Below, piece by piece: positions 8,368-18,111 of a DNA stretch of 45,436 nucleotides. The stretch spans positions 1 to 45,436 of the forward strand of contig CAKRRG010000016.1 of NCBI GenBank assembly GCA_934394545.1, read 5' to 3'. The translations under genes were made by a program, and so were the position numbers. Source of the DNA: an uncultured Blautia sp. (GTDB lineage Bacteria > Bacillota > Clostridia > Lachnospirales > Lachnospiraceae). Below the pieces are notes generated by a model. The model did no database searches, was not told the DNA's origin, and saw only the letters and a program-made list of their open reading frames with translations. Positions within the stretch are counted from its first letter, which is position 1. Every line of letters starts with the position of its first letter.

Positions 8368-8410
8368 ATCAGCTATGCTGGAAAAATTTCCTGTATAGCT
8401 GATTTTTTTG
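8368..8410 (+). terminator. Intrinsic terminator after pepD
   Basis: ATCAGCTAT (8368-8376) pairs exactly with ATAGCTGAT (8395-8403), followed by a run of T to about 8409. Confidence 0.88.
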
Positions 8411-8493
8411 TTCTAATTTTTTCATTTCTTCATATATTATGATGTACCAGGGTAGGATTGTGGATTTCCAAGTATAAATAGAGAGGAAACGTC

Positions 8494-9327
8494 ATGAAAC
8501 GAGAGACCGGAAAACAAGTTCTCCTTCTGTTTTTTCTTCTGCTTCTGCTTACCTTGCTTCAGGATTTTATTCGGCAAAGAAGTCAGGCTTCCCTGTTGAA
8601 AACGGATATCTGTTTTACAGAACGCTTCCGAGAACAGGCTTTGACACCCGGGCTATACGCAGAACTTCAGAACCAAAGACATTCCAAAAGAGAATTTGCC
8701 GATCTTCTTACGACAACTATGCTAAACGGTTATTTTTTTCCAAAACAGCTTTCCGAAGAGAATGAAGCTTATCTGCGCTTTAAACCAGAAGCTTACTATC
8801 ATTTAAGAAGCTGTTACCTTGCAATATGGGAAGATCTGGAAACATTTCCCATTCCAGCCAGAAAAAACAGAGAAATCGCAAAAGAAATCTTTTATGAAAA
8901 CACCTTCGGAGCTGACCGAAGCTATGGTGGAAGCCGGAAGCACGAAGGCTGTGATCTCTTTGGCAGAATTTCTCAGTCCGGATTTTATCCTGTGATTTCC
9001 ATAACATCTGGCAGCATAGAAAAAATCGGATGGCTTCCTCTTGGAGGATACCGGATCGGAATCCGCTCTCCTCACGGCGGGTACTTTTATTATGCCCATC
9101 TTTCTTCCTATGAAAACAATTTTCAAATAGGGGAACAGGTAGAGGCTGGCCAGATCCTTGGATTTATGGGCAATACAGGTTATGGGGAAGAAGGAACCAT
9201 AGGTAAATTCCCTGTTCACCTTCATCTTGGAATTTATGTAAATCCCGATGGAACAAAAGAACTTAGCGTAAATCCCTACTATGTTTTATTGGCAATGGAG
9301 AAAAAAGTGAAAAAAATACCATATTGA
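8494..9327 (+). CDS. M23 family metallopeptidase (LytM-like), membrane-anchored or secreted
   Basis: 277 residues. An uncleaved anchor or signal peptide occupies residues 8-25 (LLLFFLLLLLTLLQ). After a helical region comes the LytM/M23 domain from about 140: zinc ligands His150 and Asp154 in KHEGCDLFG, YYAHLSSY (199-206), and the HLHLGIY motif (His242/His244). The usual GxxxD is replaced by HEGCD, as normal in this family. Such enzymes cut peptidoglycan cross-bridges or stem peptides outside the membrane, in growth or sporulation. GAGAGG-type RBS before ATG 8494. It stands alone, before the ppGpp synthetase. Confidence 0.85.
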   Translation: MKRETGKQVLLLFFLLLLLTLLQDFIRQRSQASLLKTDICFTERFREQALTPGLYAELQNQRHSKREFADLLTTTMLNGYFFPKQLSEENEAYLRFKPEAYYHLRSCYLAIWEDLETFPIPARKNREIAKEIFYENTFGADRSYGGSRKHEGCDLFGRISQSGFYPVISITSGSIEKIGWLPLGGYRIGIRSPHGGYFYYAHLSSYENNFQIGEQVEAGQILGFMGNTGYGEEGTIGKFPVHLHLGIYVNPDGTKELSVNPYYVLLAMEKKVKKIPY

Positions 9328-9416
9328 TAACAATTTTATAGAAATATATGCTATAATAAAAAAATATATGGGCAGCTTTCTGCTATTTTGTCCATATATT
9401 GTAAGGAGCGAATTAT

Positions 9417-10259
9417 ATGGAAATACAGTTATGGAGAAGCATTTTATGCCCCTACGAGCTGGCGGTTCAGGAAATGATCGTCAAATTTGAACATATTATC
9501 AGTGAACACAGGGAGAATGATCTCTATTCCCCCATTGAGCAGGTAAGCGGTCGTGTAAAAAGTGTATCCAGCATTCTGGAGAAGATGCAGCGCAAGCATA
9601 TTCCCATGGAACGCATGGAAGAGGAAATAGAAGATATTGCCGGTATCCGCATTATCTGTCAGTTTGAGGAAGACATTGAGACGGTAGCCTCCCTGATTCA
9701 GAATCGGTCAGACATGACCATAAAAAGTGAGAAGAATTATCTGAAGCATGTGAAACAGAGTGGTTACAGAAGTCTTCATCTTATCATTTATTATACAGTA
9801 GAAACCCTGAATGGGCCAAGGAAGCTTCAGGCAGAAATTCAGATACGTACTATGGCCATGGATTTCTGGGCTACGATCGAGCATTCCCTTCAGTATAAGT
9901 ATAAAGGAGACATGCCGCCTCATGTAGCGGAACGCCTGACCAATGCAGCGGATGCAATTATTTTGCTGGATCAGGAAATGTCTTCTGTGAGAGATGAAAT
10001 CATGGATGCCCAGAATTCTTCCCAGATGCAGTCTAATCTTGTAAAAGATATTCTCAATAATATAGAGAACCTTTACCGCGTTTCCAGCGAGCGGGAGGTG
10101 ATTAAAATCCAGGCGGAATTTCTCAGGGTTTTCCGTACGAAGGATTTGAAGCAGCTGGAACGTTTTCATCGACAGCTTGATATTATTGCAGAAGGTTACC
10201 GCGCCCAGGCCGTTTACCATAAAGTTGGACACCAGCCGGGAAAGAGCTGCATTTCATAG
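9417..10259 (+). CDS. Small alarmone synthetase, RelQ/YjbM-like (GTP pyrophosphokinase)
   Basis: 280 residues with only the RelA/SpoT synthetase domain and no HD hydrolase, TGS or ACT domain. Conserved pieces are RVKSVSSILEKMQRK, the EDIAGIRIICQF strand-loop (about 79-90), SGYRSLHLIIYY (119-130) and the catalytic LQAEIQIRTMAMDFWATIEH (about 139-158). Enzymes of this class transfer pyrophosphate from ATP to GTP or GDP to make (p)ppGpp. The C-terminal 90 residues are mostly helical, as in tetrameric RelQ. AAGGAGCG precedes the start, and an extended -10 (TGCTATAAT, 9349-9357) lies 60 bases upstream. The next gene starts 11 bases later. Confidence 0.9.
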   Translation: MEIQLWRSILCPYELAVQEMIVKFEHIISEHRENDLYSPIEQVSGRVKSVSSILEKMQRKHIPMERMEEEIEDIAGIRIICQFEEDIETVASLIQNRSDMTIKSEKNYLKHVKQSGYRSLHLIIYYTVETLNGPRKLQAEIQIRTMAMDFWATIEHSLQYKYKGDMPPHVAERLTNAADAIILLDQEMSSVRDEIMDAQNSSQMQSNLVKDILNNIENLYRVSSEREVIKIQAEFLRVFRTKDLKQLERFHRQLDIIAEGYRAQAVYHKVGHQPGKSCIS

Positions 10260-10270
10260 GAGAATTTTTA

Positions 10271-12169
10271 ATGTCACGATTTTTACCAGTTGATAAAAAA
10301 GATATGGAGGCCAGAGGTTGGAATCAGGTGGATTTTGTTTATGTAACAGGAGATGCCTATGTAGACCATTCCTCTTTCGGAAGCGCCATTATCAGCCGCC
10401 TTTTGGAAAGTCATGGCTATAAAGTAGGAATTATTCCGCAGCCGGACTGGCGAAGAAAGGAGAGCATTGCCATATTCGGTGAACCTCGTCTTGGCTTTTT
10501 GGTTACCGCCGGTAATATGGACTCCATGGTCAATCACTATACAGTTGCAAAAAAGCACCGCCAGAAAGATTCCTATTCTCCTGGCGGCAAAATGGGTCTG
10601 CGCCCGGACCGTGCTTCTATTGTATACAGTAATCTGATTCGTCAGACTTTTAAGAAAACGCCCATTATTCTGGGTGGGATCGAAGCAAGCTTAAGAAGAA
10701 TGGCGCACTACGATTACTGGGAGAATAAAGTGAAGCACAGCATTCTGATAGATTCCGGTGCTGACATAATTTCTTATGGAATGGGAGAGCATTCCATTAT
10801 TGAAATCGCAGAGGCACTGGACAGCGGAATTCCTGTCAGTGAAATTACTTACGTTGCAGGAACGGTTTATAAATGTAAGGACTTGTCCCGTACCTATGAC
10901 CCTATTGTACTTCCGTCTTTTGAAGAGGTACAGACGGACAAACAGGCCTATGCCAGAAGCTTTGCTATTCAATACCAGAATACGGACCCTTTCACAGCGG
11001 GAACCATGGCGGAGTCCTATGGGAATAAGGGCTATGTAATACAGAACCCTCCGGCACTTCCTCTTACACAGAATGAAATGGATGATGTGTATGATCTTCC
11101 CTATACCGGAAGCTATCATCCTATGTATGAGAAAGAGGGAGGAATCCCCGCTTTGGAGGAAATCAGATTCAGTCTGACAAGCAACCGTGGTTGTTTTGGA
11201 AGCTGCAGCTTCTGTGCCCTCACCTTTCATCAGGGAAGGATCCTGCAGACCAGAAGTCATGAATCTATTCTGAAGGAAGCCATTCACATGACAGAGGATA
11301 AGGATTTCAAGGGATATATCCATGATGTGGGTGGTCCTACTGCAGATTTTCGTCTTCCTTCCTGTCAGAAACAGCTTACAAAGGGCGTATGTAAAAACCG
11401 GCATTGCCTGTTTCCTGAGCCATGTAAGAACCTGACTGCGGATCATAAAGACTATGTTGCCCTTCTTCGTAAGCTGCGTGATCTGCCTAAAGTTAAGAAG
11501 GTATTTATCCGCTCTGGCGTACGTTTTGATTATGTACTTGCGGATCCGGATAAGACCTTTTTAAGTGAGCTTGCAAGATATCACGTAAGCGGACAGCTTC
11601 GTGTGGCACCGGAACATGTATCTGATCAGGTACTAAAATATATGGGAAAGCCATCCCATGAAGTATACGAGAAATTTCTCAAGGAATTTGACAAAGCCAA
11701 TAAAAAAGCAGGATTACAGCAGTTCGCCGTCCCCTATTTCATGTCTTCTCATCCTGGCTGTACCATGAAGGAAGCTGTGAAGCTGGCAGAATATGTCCGT
11801 GATCTTGGTTTTACCCCGGAGCAGGTGCAGGATTTTTATCCTACCCCTTCTACCTTATCTACATGTATGTATTACACGGGCATCCACCCACTTACAGGGG
11901 AGAAGGTTTATGTACCCAGAAATGCCCATGAGAAAGCCATCCAGCGGGCTTTGATGCAATATAAGAATCCCGCTAACAGAGAGCTTGTATTAGAAGGACT
12001 TAAGCTGGCAGGACGTATGGATCTGGTAGGCTATGGTGAAAAATGCCTGATCCGGCCCATTCGGGAAGGACGAGGACCGGGCAAAAATCCAAATCCGGGA
12101 AATTCCGGCCATAGCAAGCCTCCAAAGAAAACCATCCGCAACAATCACACAAGAAAAAAGCAGAAATAG
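10271..12169 (+). CDS. YgiQ family radical SAM protein
   Basis: 632 residues. The [4Fe-4S] motif is C308-x3-C312-x2-C315 (NRGCFGSCSFCAL), following an N-terminal B12-binding-like fold (residues about 15-200) typical of UPF0313/YgiQ proteins. Later family stretches are LRVAPEHVSDQVLKYMGKPS and GFTPEQVQDFYPTPST. The last 40 residues are basic, Asn/Lys/Pro-rich and probably disordered (GKNPNPGNSGHSKPPKKT). The reaction and substrate of YgiQ are not known. It is between the alarmone synthetase and a small membrane protein, with gaps of about 10 bases, so the three may be co-transcribed. Confidence 0.9.
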   Translation: MSRFLPVDKKDMEARGWNQVDFVYVTGDAYVDHSSFGSAIISRLLESHGYKVGIIPQPDWRRKESIAIFGEPRLGFLVTAGNMDSMVNHYTVAKKHRQKDSYSPGGKMGLRPDRASIVYSNLIRQTFKKTPIILGGIEASLRRMAHYDYWENKVKHSILIDSGADIISYGMGEHSIIEIAEALDSGIPVSEITYVAGTVYKCKDLSRTYDPIVLPSFEEVQTDKQAYARSFAIQYQNTDPFTAGTMAESYGNKGYVIQNPPALPLTQNEMDDVYDLPYTGSYHPMYEKEGGIPALEEIRFSLTSNRGCFGSCSFCALTFHQGRILQTRSHESILKEAIHMTEDKDFKGYIHDVGGPTADFRLPSCQKQLTKGVCKNRHCLFPEPCKNLTADHKDYVALLRKLRDLPKVKKVFIRSGVRFDYVLADPDKTFLSELARYHVSGQLRVAPEHVSDQVLKYMGKPSHEVYEKFLKEFDKANKKAGLQQFAVPYFMSSHPGCTMKEAVKLAEYVRDLGFTPEQVQDFYPTPSTLSTCMYYTGIHPLTGEKVYVPRNAHEKAIQRALMQYKNPANRELVLEGLKLAGRMDLVGYGEKCLIRPIREGRGPGKNPNPGNSGHSKPPKKTIRNNHTRKKQK

Positions 12170-12178
12170 GAGATTTTC

Positions 12179-12790
12179 ATGAAACTGACCCAGACAAACA
12201 AAGGAGAATTTGGGTATCTCAAGCGTGAGAGGAAGCGCAGGATCATCATTGCGGCCATTATGCTTGGTGTCCCTTTATTCATTTTTATCACGATGTGGAT
12301 TTATCTTGGCACGAGGAATTCTATCTGGACCATTATAGCTTTGGTAGGGTCTCTGCCTGGCTGTAAGGCAATTGTAGATGTGATCATGGTTTACCTTGCC
12401 AAGCCTGTAGATCCCGCCACATATAAAAAAATCCGTTCCCATCAGGGAGATCTTGTAATGGCATATGAGATGTATATGACCTTCTATGAGAAGAAGTGTT
12501 CTATTGATGCCATTGCCGTATGCGGAAATACAGTAGTGGGATACACCAGTGATCCCAAAGCAGATACCGGCTTCATGGCAGAAGAAGCCCAGAAGCTGAT
12601 CCGTAAAAACGGCTACAAAGCTGATGTAAAGATTCTGGGGGAACTTCGTCCATTTCTGGAACGTCTTGATTCTATGAACCAGCATAAAGAATCCCTGGAA
12701 GAGGGACTTCGTTATACTCCGGATCCAAGATATCCTGATTTTACCAGAGATGATATGATAAGACATGTGATACTAAATCTATGTATCTGA
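12179..12790 (+). CDS. Conserved membrane protein of unknown function
   Basis: 203 residues. A basic N-terminus (YLKRERKRR) precedes two membrane segments at about 21-43 and 48-72, followed by a soluble domain of about 130 residues with no motif I recognise (ATYKKIRSHQGDLVMAYEM, VDVIMVYLAKPV). The topology suggests both ends inside the cell. AGGAG lies before the ATG. It sits 9 bases after the radical SAM gene and 15 before the pseudouridine synthase gene; such neighbours give no clear clue to function. Confidence 0.65.
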   Translation: MKLTQTNKGEFGYLKRERKRRIIIAAIMLGVPLFIFITMWIYLGTRNSIWTIIALVGSLPGCKAIVDVIMVYLAKPVDPATYKKIRSHQGDLVMAYEMYMTFYEKKCSIDAIAVCGNTVVGYTSDPKADTGFMAEEAQKLIRKNGYKADVKILGELRPFLERLDSMNQHKESLEEGLRYTPDPRYPDFTRDDMIRHVILNLCI

Positions 12791-12805
12791 CAGGATATTG
12801 ACCAT

Positions 12806-13786
12806 ATGAAAGAATTTATTATTAACGAAAATGAAGCGGGGCAGCGCTTTGACAAATATCTTGGGAAGCTTCTCCGAGACGCTCCTAAGAGCTTCTTCTA
12901 TAAAATGCTCCGCAAGAAGAACATCACTTTGAATGGAAGTAAGGCAACCGGCAATGAAAAGCTTGCAACCGGTGACCATATAAAACTTTTTCTTTCCGAT
13001 GATACCTTTGATAAATTTGCAGGAGTCCAGGCAACCGTTCCAAGAGCTTACCATAAGCTGGATGTCATATATGAGGATGCGCATATCCTCCTCATTAACA
13101 AACCGGCCGGAATGCTTTCCCAGCCGGCAGATGACAAGACTCCGTCTCTGGTAGAATATCTGACCGGATATTTATTGGAGACAGGTGGGATTACGGAAGA
13201 ATCCTTACATACCTTCCGTCCATCTGTATGTAACCGTTTGGACAGGAACACCAGTGGACTTGTAGCAGCAGGGAAGTCTCTGGCAGGCCTGCAGGAGCTT
13301 TCTGCCCTTTTCCATGATCGGGGGTTTCACAAATTTTATCGCTGTCTTGTTAAGGGCGTGATAAAAAATGAAAAATATATCAAAGGATATTTGCATAAAG
13401 ACGAAAAATGTAATAAAGTAACAGTACAGGAATTTGGAACACCAGAAGCACTTCCTATCGAGACCAGATACCGTCCCCTTGGAAACAATGGAAAAGTCAC
13501 ACTCCTTGAGGTGGAACTGATTACAGGGCGTACCCATCAGATCAGAGCGCATCTTGCAGGAGAGGGACATCCCATTATAGGAGATTACAAGTACGGCCTT
13601 CGTTCCCTGAATGAAGAGTACCATGGTAAATATGGCTTGAAAGCACAGCTGCTTCATGCATACAGATTAGAAATCCCGGAGATCAAGGGGCGGCTTTCTT
13701 ATCTGTCAGGCAAGGTGTTTACAGCACCTTTGCCCCCACTGTTTCAAACTATCCTGAAAGAGGAACATGTAGAGGAGAATAAATAA
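12806..13786 (+). CDS. RluA family pseudouridine synthase
   Basis: 326 residues. Residues 1-60 form an S4 RNA-binding domain (RFDKYLGKLLRDAPKSFFYK). The synthase domain has VIYEDAHILLINKPAGMLSQ and the catalytic Asp146 within CNRLDRNTSGLV, then LITGRTHQIRAHLAGEGHPI near 230. Where most RluA enzymes have HRLD this one has NRLD; RluC/RluD-like Clostridial paralogues often show this. The enzyme isomerises uridine to pseudouridine in rRNA or tRNA; the site cannot be read from sequence. lepB starts one base after its stop. Confidence 0.9.
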   Translation: MKEFIINENEAGQRFDKYLGKLLRDAPKSFFYKMLRKKNITLNGSKATGNEKLATGDHIKLFLSDDTFDKFAGVQATVPRAYHKLDVIYEDAHILLINKPAGMLSQPADDKTPSLVEYLTGYLLETGGITEESLHTFRPSVCNRLDRNTSGLVAAGKSLAGLQELSALFHDRGFHKFYRCLVKGVIKNEKYIKGYLHKDEKCNKVTVQEFGTPEALPIETRYRPLGNNGKVTLLEVELITGRTHQIRAHLAGEGHPIIGDYKYGLRSLNEEYHGKYGLKAQLLHAYRLEIPEIKGRLSYLSGKVFTAPLPPLFQTILKEEHVEENK

Positions 13787-13787
13787 T

Positions 13788-14357
13788 ATGAAAATCTGGC
13801 ATGAAGTATGGGACTACGTAAAAATGATCATCATTGTCGTGGCTGTAGTCCTGGTTATCAACAACGTAGTACTGATTAACGCAAAAATCCCGTCTCCTTC
13901 CATGGAGAAAACCATTATGACTGGTGACCGTATTTTTGGTTTCCGTCTGGCGTATGGTATTAACCTGGATCTTTTTGGTCATGAGATTTCCAAGAAGACC
14001 AAAGATCCTGAGCGCTTTGACATTGTAATCTTCAAATATCCCGATGACGAAAGCCAGCTTTTTATTAAACGTGTGATCGGACTTCCAGGAGAGACCGTTG
14101 AGATTGTTGATGGAAAGGTATATATTGACGGATCTGAGACAGCACTGGATGATTCTTTTATTCCGGAGAAGATGAGAGGAAGCTTCGGACCATATACCGT
14201 TCCGGAGGATTGCTATTTCATGCTGGGAGATAACCGAAATGATTCCAAGGATTCCCGTTACTGGAAGAATACCTTCGTACGCTTTGACCAGATCGTTGGA
14301 AAGGCAGTGGTAAGATATTATCCATCCATCAAGCTTCTTGGTTACGAGGAACCGTAA
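13788..14357 (+). CDS. lepB: Signal peptidase I
   Basis: 189 residues with one N-terminal membrane anchor (about 11-32, VKMIIIVVAVVLVINNVVL) and an extracytoplasmic catalytic domain. The Ser/Lys dyad is Ser38 in PSPSMEKT (box B) and Lys94 in LFIKRVIGLPGE (box D); GDNRNDSKDSRYW is box E. It removes signal peptides from exported proteins at the outer membrane face. The gene is tightly packed: one base after the pseudouridine synthase gene and two before recU. Clostridia often have several copies. Confidence 0.95.
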   Translation: MKIWHEVWDYVKMIIIVVAVVLVINNVVLINAKIPSPSMEKTIMTGDRIFGFRLAYGINLDLFGHEISKKTKDPERFDIVIFKYPDDESQLFIKRVIGLPGETVEIVDGKVYIDGSETALDDSFIPEKMRGSFGPYTVPEDCYFMLGDNRNDSKDSRYWKNTFVRFDQIVGKAVVRYYPSIKLLGYEEP

Positions 14358-14359
14358 CA

Positions 14360-14893
14360 ATGGCAACATGGAACAGCAGAGGCCTCCGGGGTTCAACCCT
14401 GGAGGACCTTGTAAACCGGACAAACGAACAATACAGGGAAAAGGGACTAGCACTGGTGCAGAAGATCCCTACGCCCATTACTCCGGTGCGAATGGACAAG
14501 GAGAACCGTCACATCACCTTGGCATATTTCGACCAGCGAAGCACCGTTGATTACATAGGTGCAGTACAGGGAATTCCTGTCTGCTTTGATGCAAAAGAAT
14601 GCAGCGCCCAGACGTTTCCTCTGGCAAACATTCATCCTCATCAGGTGAAGTTTATGGAGGACTTTGAAAGACAGAACGGCGTGGCATTTTTTCTTATTTT
14701 TTTTAGCCAGGATAATGTATTTTACTATCTGCCGTTCAGGGAACTTCTTGTATTCTGGAAACGAATGGAGGACGGGGGACGAAAGAGCTTTCGCAGAGAA
14801 GAACTGGCAGAGAAATTTTATCTGCCCAGAAAGAATGGGTTTTTGGTTCCTTACCTGGAAGGGTTAAAGCTGGATCTTGAATCGAGGGATTGA
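14360..14893 (+). CDS. recU: Holliday junction resolvase RecU
   Basis: RecU cuts four-way junctions in recombination and chromosome segregation of Firmicutes, replacing RuvC. The 177 residues show NSRGLRGSTLEDLVNRTN at the N-terminus and the nuclease core STVDYIGAVQGIPVCFDAKE (61-80), with Asp64 and the (D/E)-x-K element as Asp77-Ala-Lys79; Bacillus RecU has Glu in place of Asp77. PLANIHPHQVKFMEDF matches the family. Two bases separate it from lepB. Its last codons overlap the -35 of the his promoter at 14890. Confidence 0.88.
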   Translation: MATWNSRGLRGSTLEDLVNRTNEQYREKGLALVQKIPTPITPVRMDKENRHITLAYFDQRSTVDYIGAVQGIPVCFDAKECSAQTFPLANIHPHQVKFMEDFERQNGVAFFLIFFSQDNVFYYLPFRELLVFWKRMEDGGRKSFRREELAEKFYLPRKNGFLVPYLEGLKLDLESRD

Positions 14894-14918
14894 CAATCTG
14901 ATTGGATTCTACTATAAT
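14890..14918 (+). promoter_or_regulatory. Consensus promoter of the his operon
   Basis: TTGACA (14890-14895), 17 bases, TATAAT (14913-14918): a perfect sigma-A promoter overlapping the end of recU. The roughly 85-base leader before hisZ shows no T-box and no obvious attenuator. Confidence 0.9.
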
Positions 14919-15007
14919 CTACATTAATTTCACATTATCATGGTAGCGTAATAAAGTGCATACTTCACGATATGCGAATAGAAGAAATGACATGGAGGAA
15001 ACATAAT

Positions 15008-16144
15008 ATGCAGAGGATTTTTCATACACCGGAGGGTGTACGGGATATTTACAGCCAGGAATGCAGCAGAAAACACAGACTTCAGGAGAAGCTTCATCAT
15101 GTTTTCCATCAGTATGGCTTTGAGGATATTGAGACTCCCACCTTTGAATATTTTGAAGTATTCAGTAAAGAAGTAGGAACCATTCCCTCCAGGGAACTTT
15201 ATAAATTTTTTGACAGAGAAGGAAATACCTTGGTGCTTCGCCCTGATTTTACCCCTTCTGTTTCCCGGGCATGCGCCACTTATTTTAATCCGGAGAAAGA
15301 GGTTGTCAGCTTGTGCTATACAGGCAATACCTTTATCAATAATTCCAGTTTCCGCGGCAGATTAAAGGAGACTACCCAGATGGGCGTGGAGCGTATGGGA
15401 GATGACTCCCCGGAAGCAGATGCGGAAATCCTTGCAATGACAGTGGAATGTCTTCTTGCAGCAGGCCTGACAGAATTTCAGGTAAGTATCGGACAGGTGG
15501 ATTATTATAAGGCAATTTTTGCCCAGACAGGCATGAACAGGGAAGAGGAAGAAGAGCTTCGGGAACTGATCTCACAGAAGAACTATTTTGGAGTGGAAGA
15601 GCTTGTTAAGAGTAAGCATATGGATACCTCTCTTTCCAGGGTGCTTTCCAAGCTTCCACAGCTGTTCGGCTCAGCAGAAGTTCTGAAGAAGGCGAAAGAG
15701 CTTACGGATAACCCACAGGCCCTGAAGGCAGTAGCCCGTCTGGAAGAAATCTATGAGTTGCTGAAGGTTTACGGCTATGAGAAATACATTACCTTCGACT
15801 TTGCCATGTTAAGTAAATACCATTATTATACCGGAATCATTTTCCAGGCATACACCTATGGTACCGGTGAAGCATTGATTAAGGGCGGCCGTTATAATCA
15901 GCTGATGAAGCATTTCGGGAAGCCGGCTGCGTCCATTGGATTTGCAATTGTAGTAGACAACCTTCTTATGGCACTCTCCAGACAAAAAATCGGGCAAGAT
16001 GAGAAAGATGAGATTACGGTAATAACCTATCGGAAGGAAAATCGTATCCAGGCGATCCAGAAAGCAAAAGAGCTTCGTTCCCAAGGACGAAATGTAGCTC
16101 TTCGTCCGGAAAAAGTAACGAAGGTTTGTGAGGTGGAATTATGA
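15008..16144 (+). CDS. hisZ: ATP phosphoribosyltransferase regulatory subunit HisZ
   Basis: HisZ is a histidyl-tRNA-synthetase-like protein without aminoacylation activity that joins short HisG to form the active, histidine-inhibited first enzyme of histidine synthesis. ATG 15008 is preferred to the in-frame ATG 14972, because GGAGG lies nine bases before it and HisZ proteins begin near [10 protein letters not shown]. The 378 residues include the class II synthetase motifs [19 protein letters not shown] and [14 protein letters not shown], and the late [20 protein letters not shown]. The stop overlaps hisG as ATGA. Confidence 0.93.
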   Translation: MQRIFHTPEGVRDIYSQECSRKHRLQEKLHHVFHQYGFEDIETPTFEYFEVFSKEVGTIPSRELYKFFDREGNTLVLRPDFTPSVSRACATYFNPEKEVVSLCYTGNTFINNSSFRGRLKETTQMGVERMGDDSPEADAEILAMTVECLLAAGLTEFQVSIGQVDYYKAIFAQTGMNREEEEELRELISQKNYFGVEELVKSKHMDTSLSRVLSKLPQLFGSAEVLKKAKELTDNPQALKAVARLEEIYELLKVYGYEKYITFDFAMLSKYHYYTGIIFQAYTYGTGEALIKGGRYNQLMKHFGKPAASIGFAIVVDNLLMALSRQKIGQDEKDEITVITYRKENRIQAIQKAKELRSQGRNVALRPEKVTKVCEVEL

Positions 16145-16776
16145 GATATCTGACATTTGCCCTTACTAAGGGAAGGCTTGCAGATAAAACGCTGGCCATG
16201 CTTGAGAAAATCGGGATCACCTGTGAAGAGATGAAGGATAAGGATTCCCGTAAGCTGATTTTTGTAAATGAAGAATTAAAACTTCGATTTTTCCTTGCAA
16301 AAGGACCGGATGTGCCTACTTATGTAGAATATGGTGCCGCTGACATTGGAATCGTAGGTAAGGACACGATCCTGGAAGAAGGCCGTAAGCTTTATGAAGT
16401 GATGGATCTTGGATTTGGAACTTGCCGTATGTGTGTATGCGGCCCGGAAAGCGCAAAGCCTCTTCTGGATTCCAATCAGCTGATTCGTGTAGCAACGAAA
16501 TATCCGAATATTGCCAAGGACTATTTCTACAATAAGAAACATCAGACCGTAGAGATTATCAAGCTGAACGGTTCTATTGAACTGGCGCCTATCGTCGGGC
16601 TTTCTGAGGTGATCGTAGATATTGTGGAGACAGGAAGTACCCTCAGAGAGAATGGTCTTAAGGTTCTGGAAGAGGTTTGCCCGCTTTCTGCCAGAATGGT
16701 AGTCAACCAGGTGAGCATGAAAATGGAAAATGAACGGATCAGCAAGCTTATTGAAGATTTACGGAAAATACTCTGA
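16141..16776 (+). CDS. hisG: ATP phosphoribosyltransferase, short form HisG
   Basis: HisG condenses ATP and PRPP to phosphoribosyl-ATP, the committed step of histidine synthesis. At 211 residues it is the short form that lacks the C-terminal regulatory domain and needs HisZ, which is encoded just upstream. Landmarks are [18 protein letters not shown] near the N-terminus, [13 protein letters not shown] (about 66-78), and the PRPP loop [14 protein letters not shown] (about 157-170). Translational coupling to hisZ by ATGA overlap fits a stoichiometric complex. Confidence 0.95.
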   Translation: MRYLTFALTKGRLADKTLAMLEKIGITCEEMKDKDSRKLIFVNEELKLRFFLAKGPDVPTYVEYGAADIGIVGKDTILEEGRKLYEVMDLGFGTCRMCVCGPESAKPLLDSNQLIRVATKYPNIAKDYFYNKKHQTVEIIKLNGSIELAPIVGLSEVIVDIVETGSTLRENGLKVLEEVCPLSARMVVNQVSMKMENERISKLIEDLRKIL

Positions 16777-16797
16777 TAATGGGAAGGACAAATCAGT

Positions 16798-18111
16798 ATG
16801 CGTACAGTAAAATTAACAAAGGAATCTACAAAAGATATTCTGGAAAATCTTTTAAAGAGAAGCCCTAATAATTATGGTGAATTCGAAGCAGCAGTTGCAG
16901 ATATTCTTGCCAATGTAAAAGAAAAAGGAGATGAAGCGCTTTTTTCTTATACCAGAGAGTTTGACAAGGTAGAAGTGACATCAGAAACAATTCGTGTAAC
17001 CGAGGAAGAGATCAAAGAAGCATACGAAGCGGTTGACGCTTCCTTGCTGGAGGTTATCCGCAAGGCACTGGTAAATATCCGTACCTATCACGAGAAGCAG
17101 CGTCAGAACAGCTGGTTTACAAGTACAGAGAACGGTACCATGCTGGGTCAGAAGGTTACTCCTTTAGAGCGGGTAGGTGTTTATGTCCCGGGAGGAAAGG
17201 CAGTTTACCCATCTTCTGTGCTGATGAACATTGTTCCGGCCAAGGTTGCAGGAGTTCCTCATATTGTTATGACGACTCCTCCAGGAAAAGACGGAAAAGT
17301 AAATCCATCCACTTTGGTTGCCGCCAAAGAAGCCGGTGCAGATGAAATTTATAAAGTTGGCGGTGCTCAGGCCATCGGAGCCCTGGCTTATGGTACAGCA
17401 AGCATTCCTAAGGTGGACAAGATCGTAGGACCGGGAAATATTTTTGTAGCTCTTGCGAAGAAGGCTGTTTACGGACATGTAAGCATTGATTCCATTGCGG
17501 GACCAAGCGAAATTCTGGTTCTTGCAGATGAGACTGCCAACGCACATTATGTAGCCGCAGACCTTCTTTCCCAGGCAGAGCACGATGAAATGGCTTCTGC
17601 AATTCTCATTACCACCAGTACAGAACTGGCACAGAAGGTAGAGGAAGAGATTGAAGGTTATCTGAAGGTTCTTTCCCGAAAGGAGATCATTGAGAAATCT
17701 CTGGAGAACTTTGGATATATCCTTATTGCGGAAGATATGGAGGAAGCGATTGAAGCAGCGAATGAGATTGCCTCTGAGCATATGGAAATTGTCACTAAGA
17801 ATGCATTTGAAGTAATGATGAAAGTACGGAATGCAGGCGCTATTTTCATTGGAGAATATAGCTCTGAGCCTCTTGGCGATTACTTTGCCGGACCGAACCA
17901 CGTTCTTCCGACCAATGGAACCGCTAAGTTCTTCTCTGCACTTTCAGTTGACGATTTTATCAAGAAATCCAGTATTGTATATTATTCCAGATCTGCATTA
18001 CAGGAGATTCATAAAGATATCATTCAGTTTGCAACCTCTGAGCAGCTGACTGCACATGCGAATTCCATTGCGGTCCGTTTCGAAGAAGACGATAAAAAGG
18101 AGCAGTCATGA
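16798..18111 (+). CDS. hisD: Histidinol dehydrogenase
   Basis: HisD carries out the last two oxidations, L-histidinol to L-histidine, with NAD and a zinc ion. The 437 residues show the NAD-binding GVYVPGGKAVYPSSVLMN (about 126-143), GGAQAIGALAYGT, VDKIVGPGNIFVALAKK, the catalytic AEHDEMASAILIT and the C-terminal FAGPNHVLPTNGTAKF with the zinc/base His. hisB follows with a four-base ATGA overlap. Confidence 0.96.
   Translation: MRTVKLTKESTKDILENLLKRSPNNYGEFEAAVADILANVKEKGDEALFSYTREFDKVEVTSETIRVTEEEIKEAYEAVDASLLEVIRKALVNIRTYHEKQRQNSWFTSTENGTMLGQKVTPLERVGVYVPGGKAVYPSSVLMNIVPAKVAGVPHIVMTTPPGKDGKVNPSTLVAAKEAGADEIYKVGGAQAIGALAYGTASIPKVDKIVGPGNIFVALAKKAVYGHVSIDSIAGPSEILVLADETANAHYVAADLLSQAEHDEMASAILITTSTELAQKVEEEIEGYLKVLSRKEIIEKSLENFGYILIAEDMEEAIEAANEIASEHMEIVTKNAFEVMMKVRNAGAIFIGEYSSEPLGDYFAGPNHVLPTNGTAKFFSALSVDDFIKKSSIVYYSRSALQEIHKDIIQFATSEQLTAHANSIAVRFEEDDKKEQS

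Noticed and set aside
10691..11446. 251-codon reverse-strand ORF inside the radical SAM gene
   Set aside because: Antisense to conserved radical SAM sequence including the Cys motif; no RBS seen and no family resemblance.
14896..15007. Possible T-box leader for the his operon
   Set aside because: No T-box core sequence, no specifier-loop-like structure and no terminator; the leader is too short.
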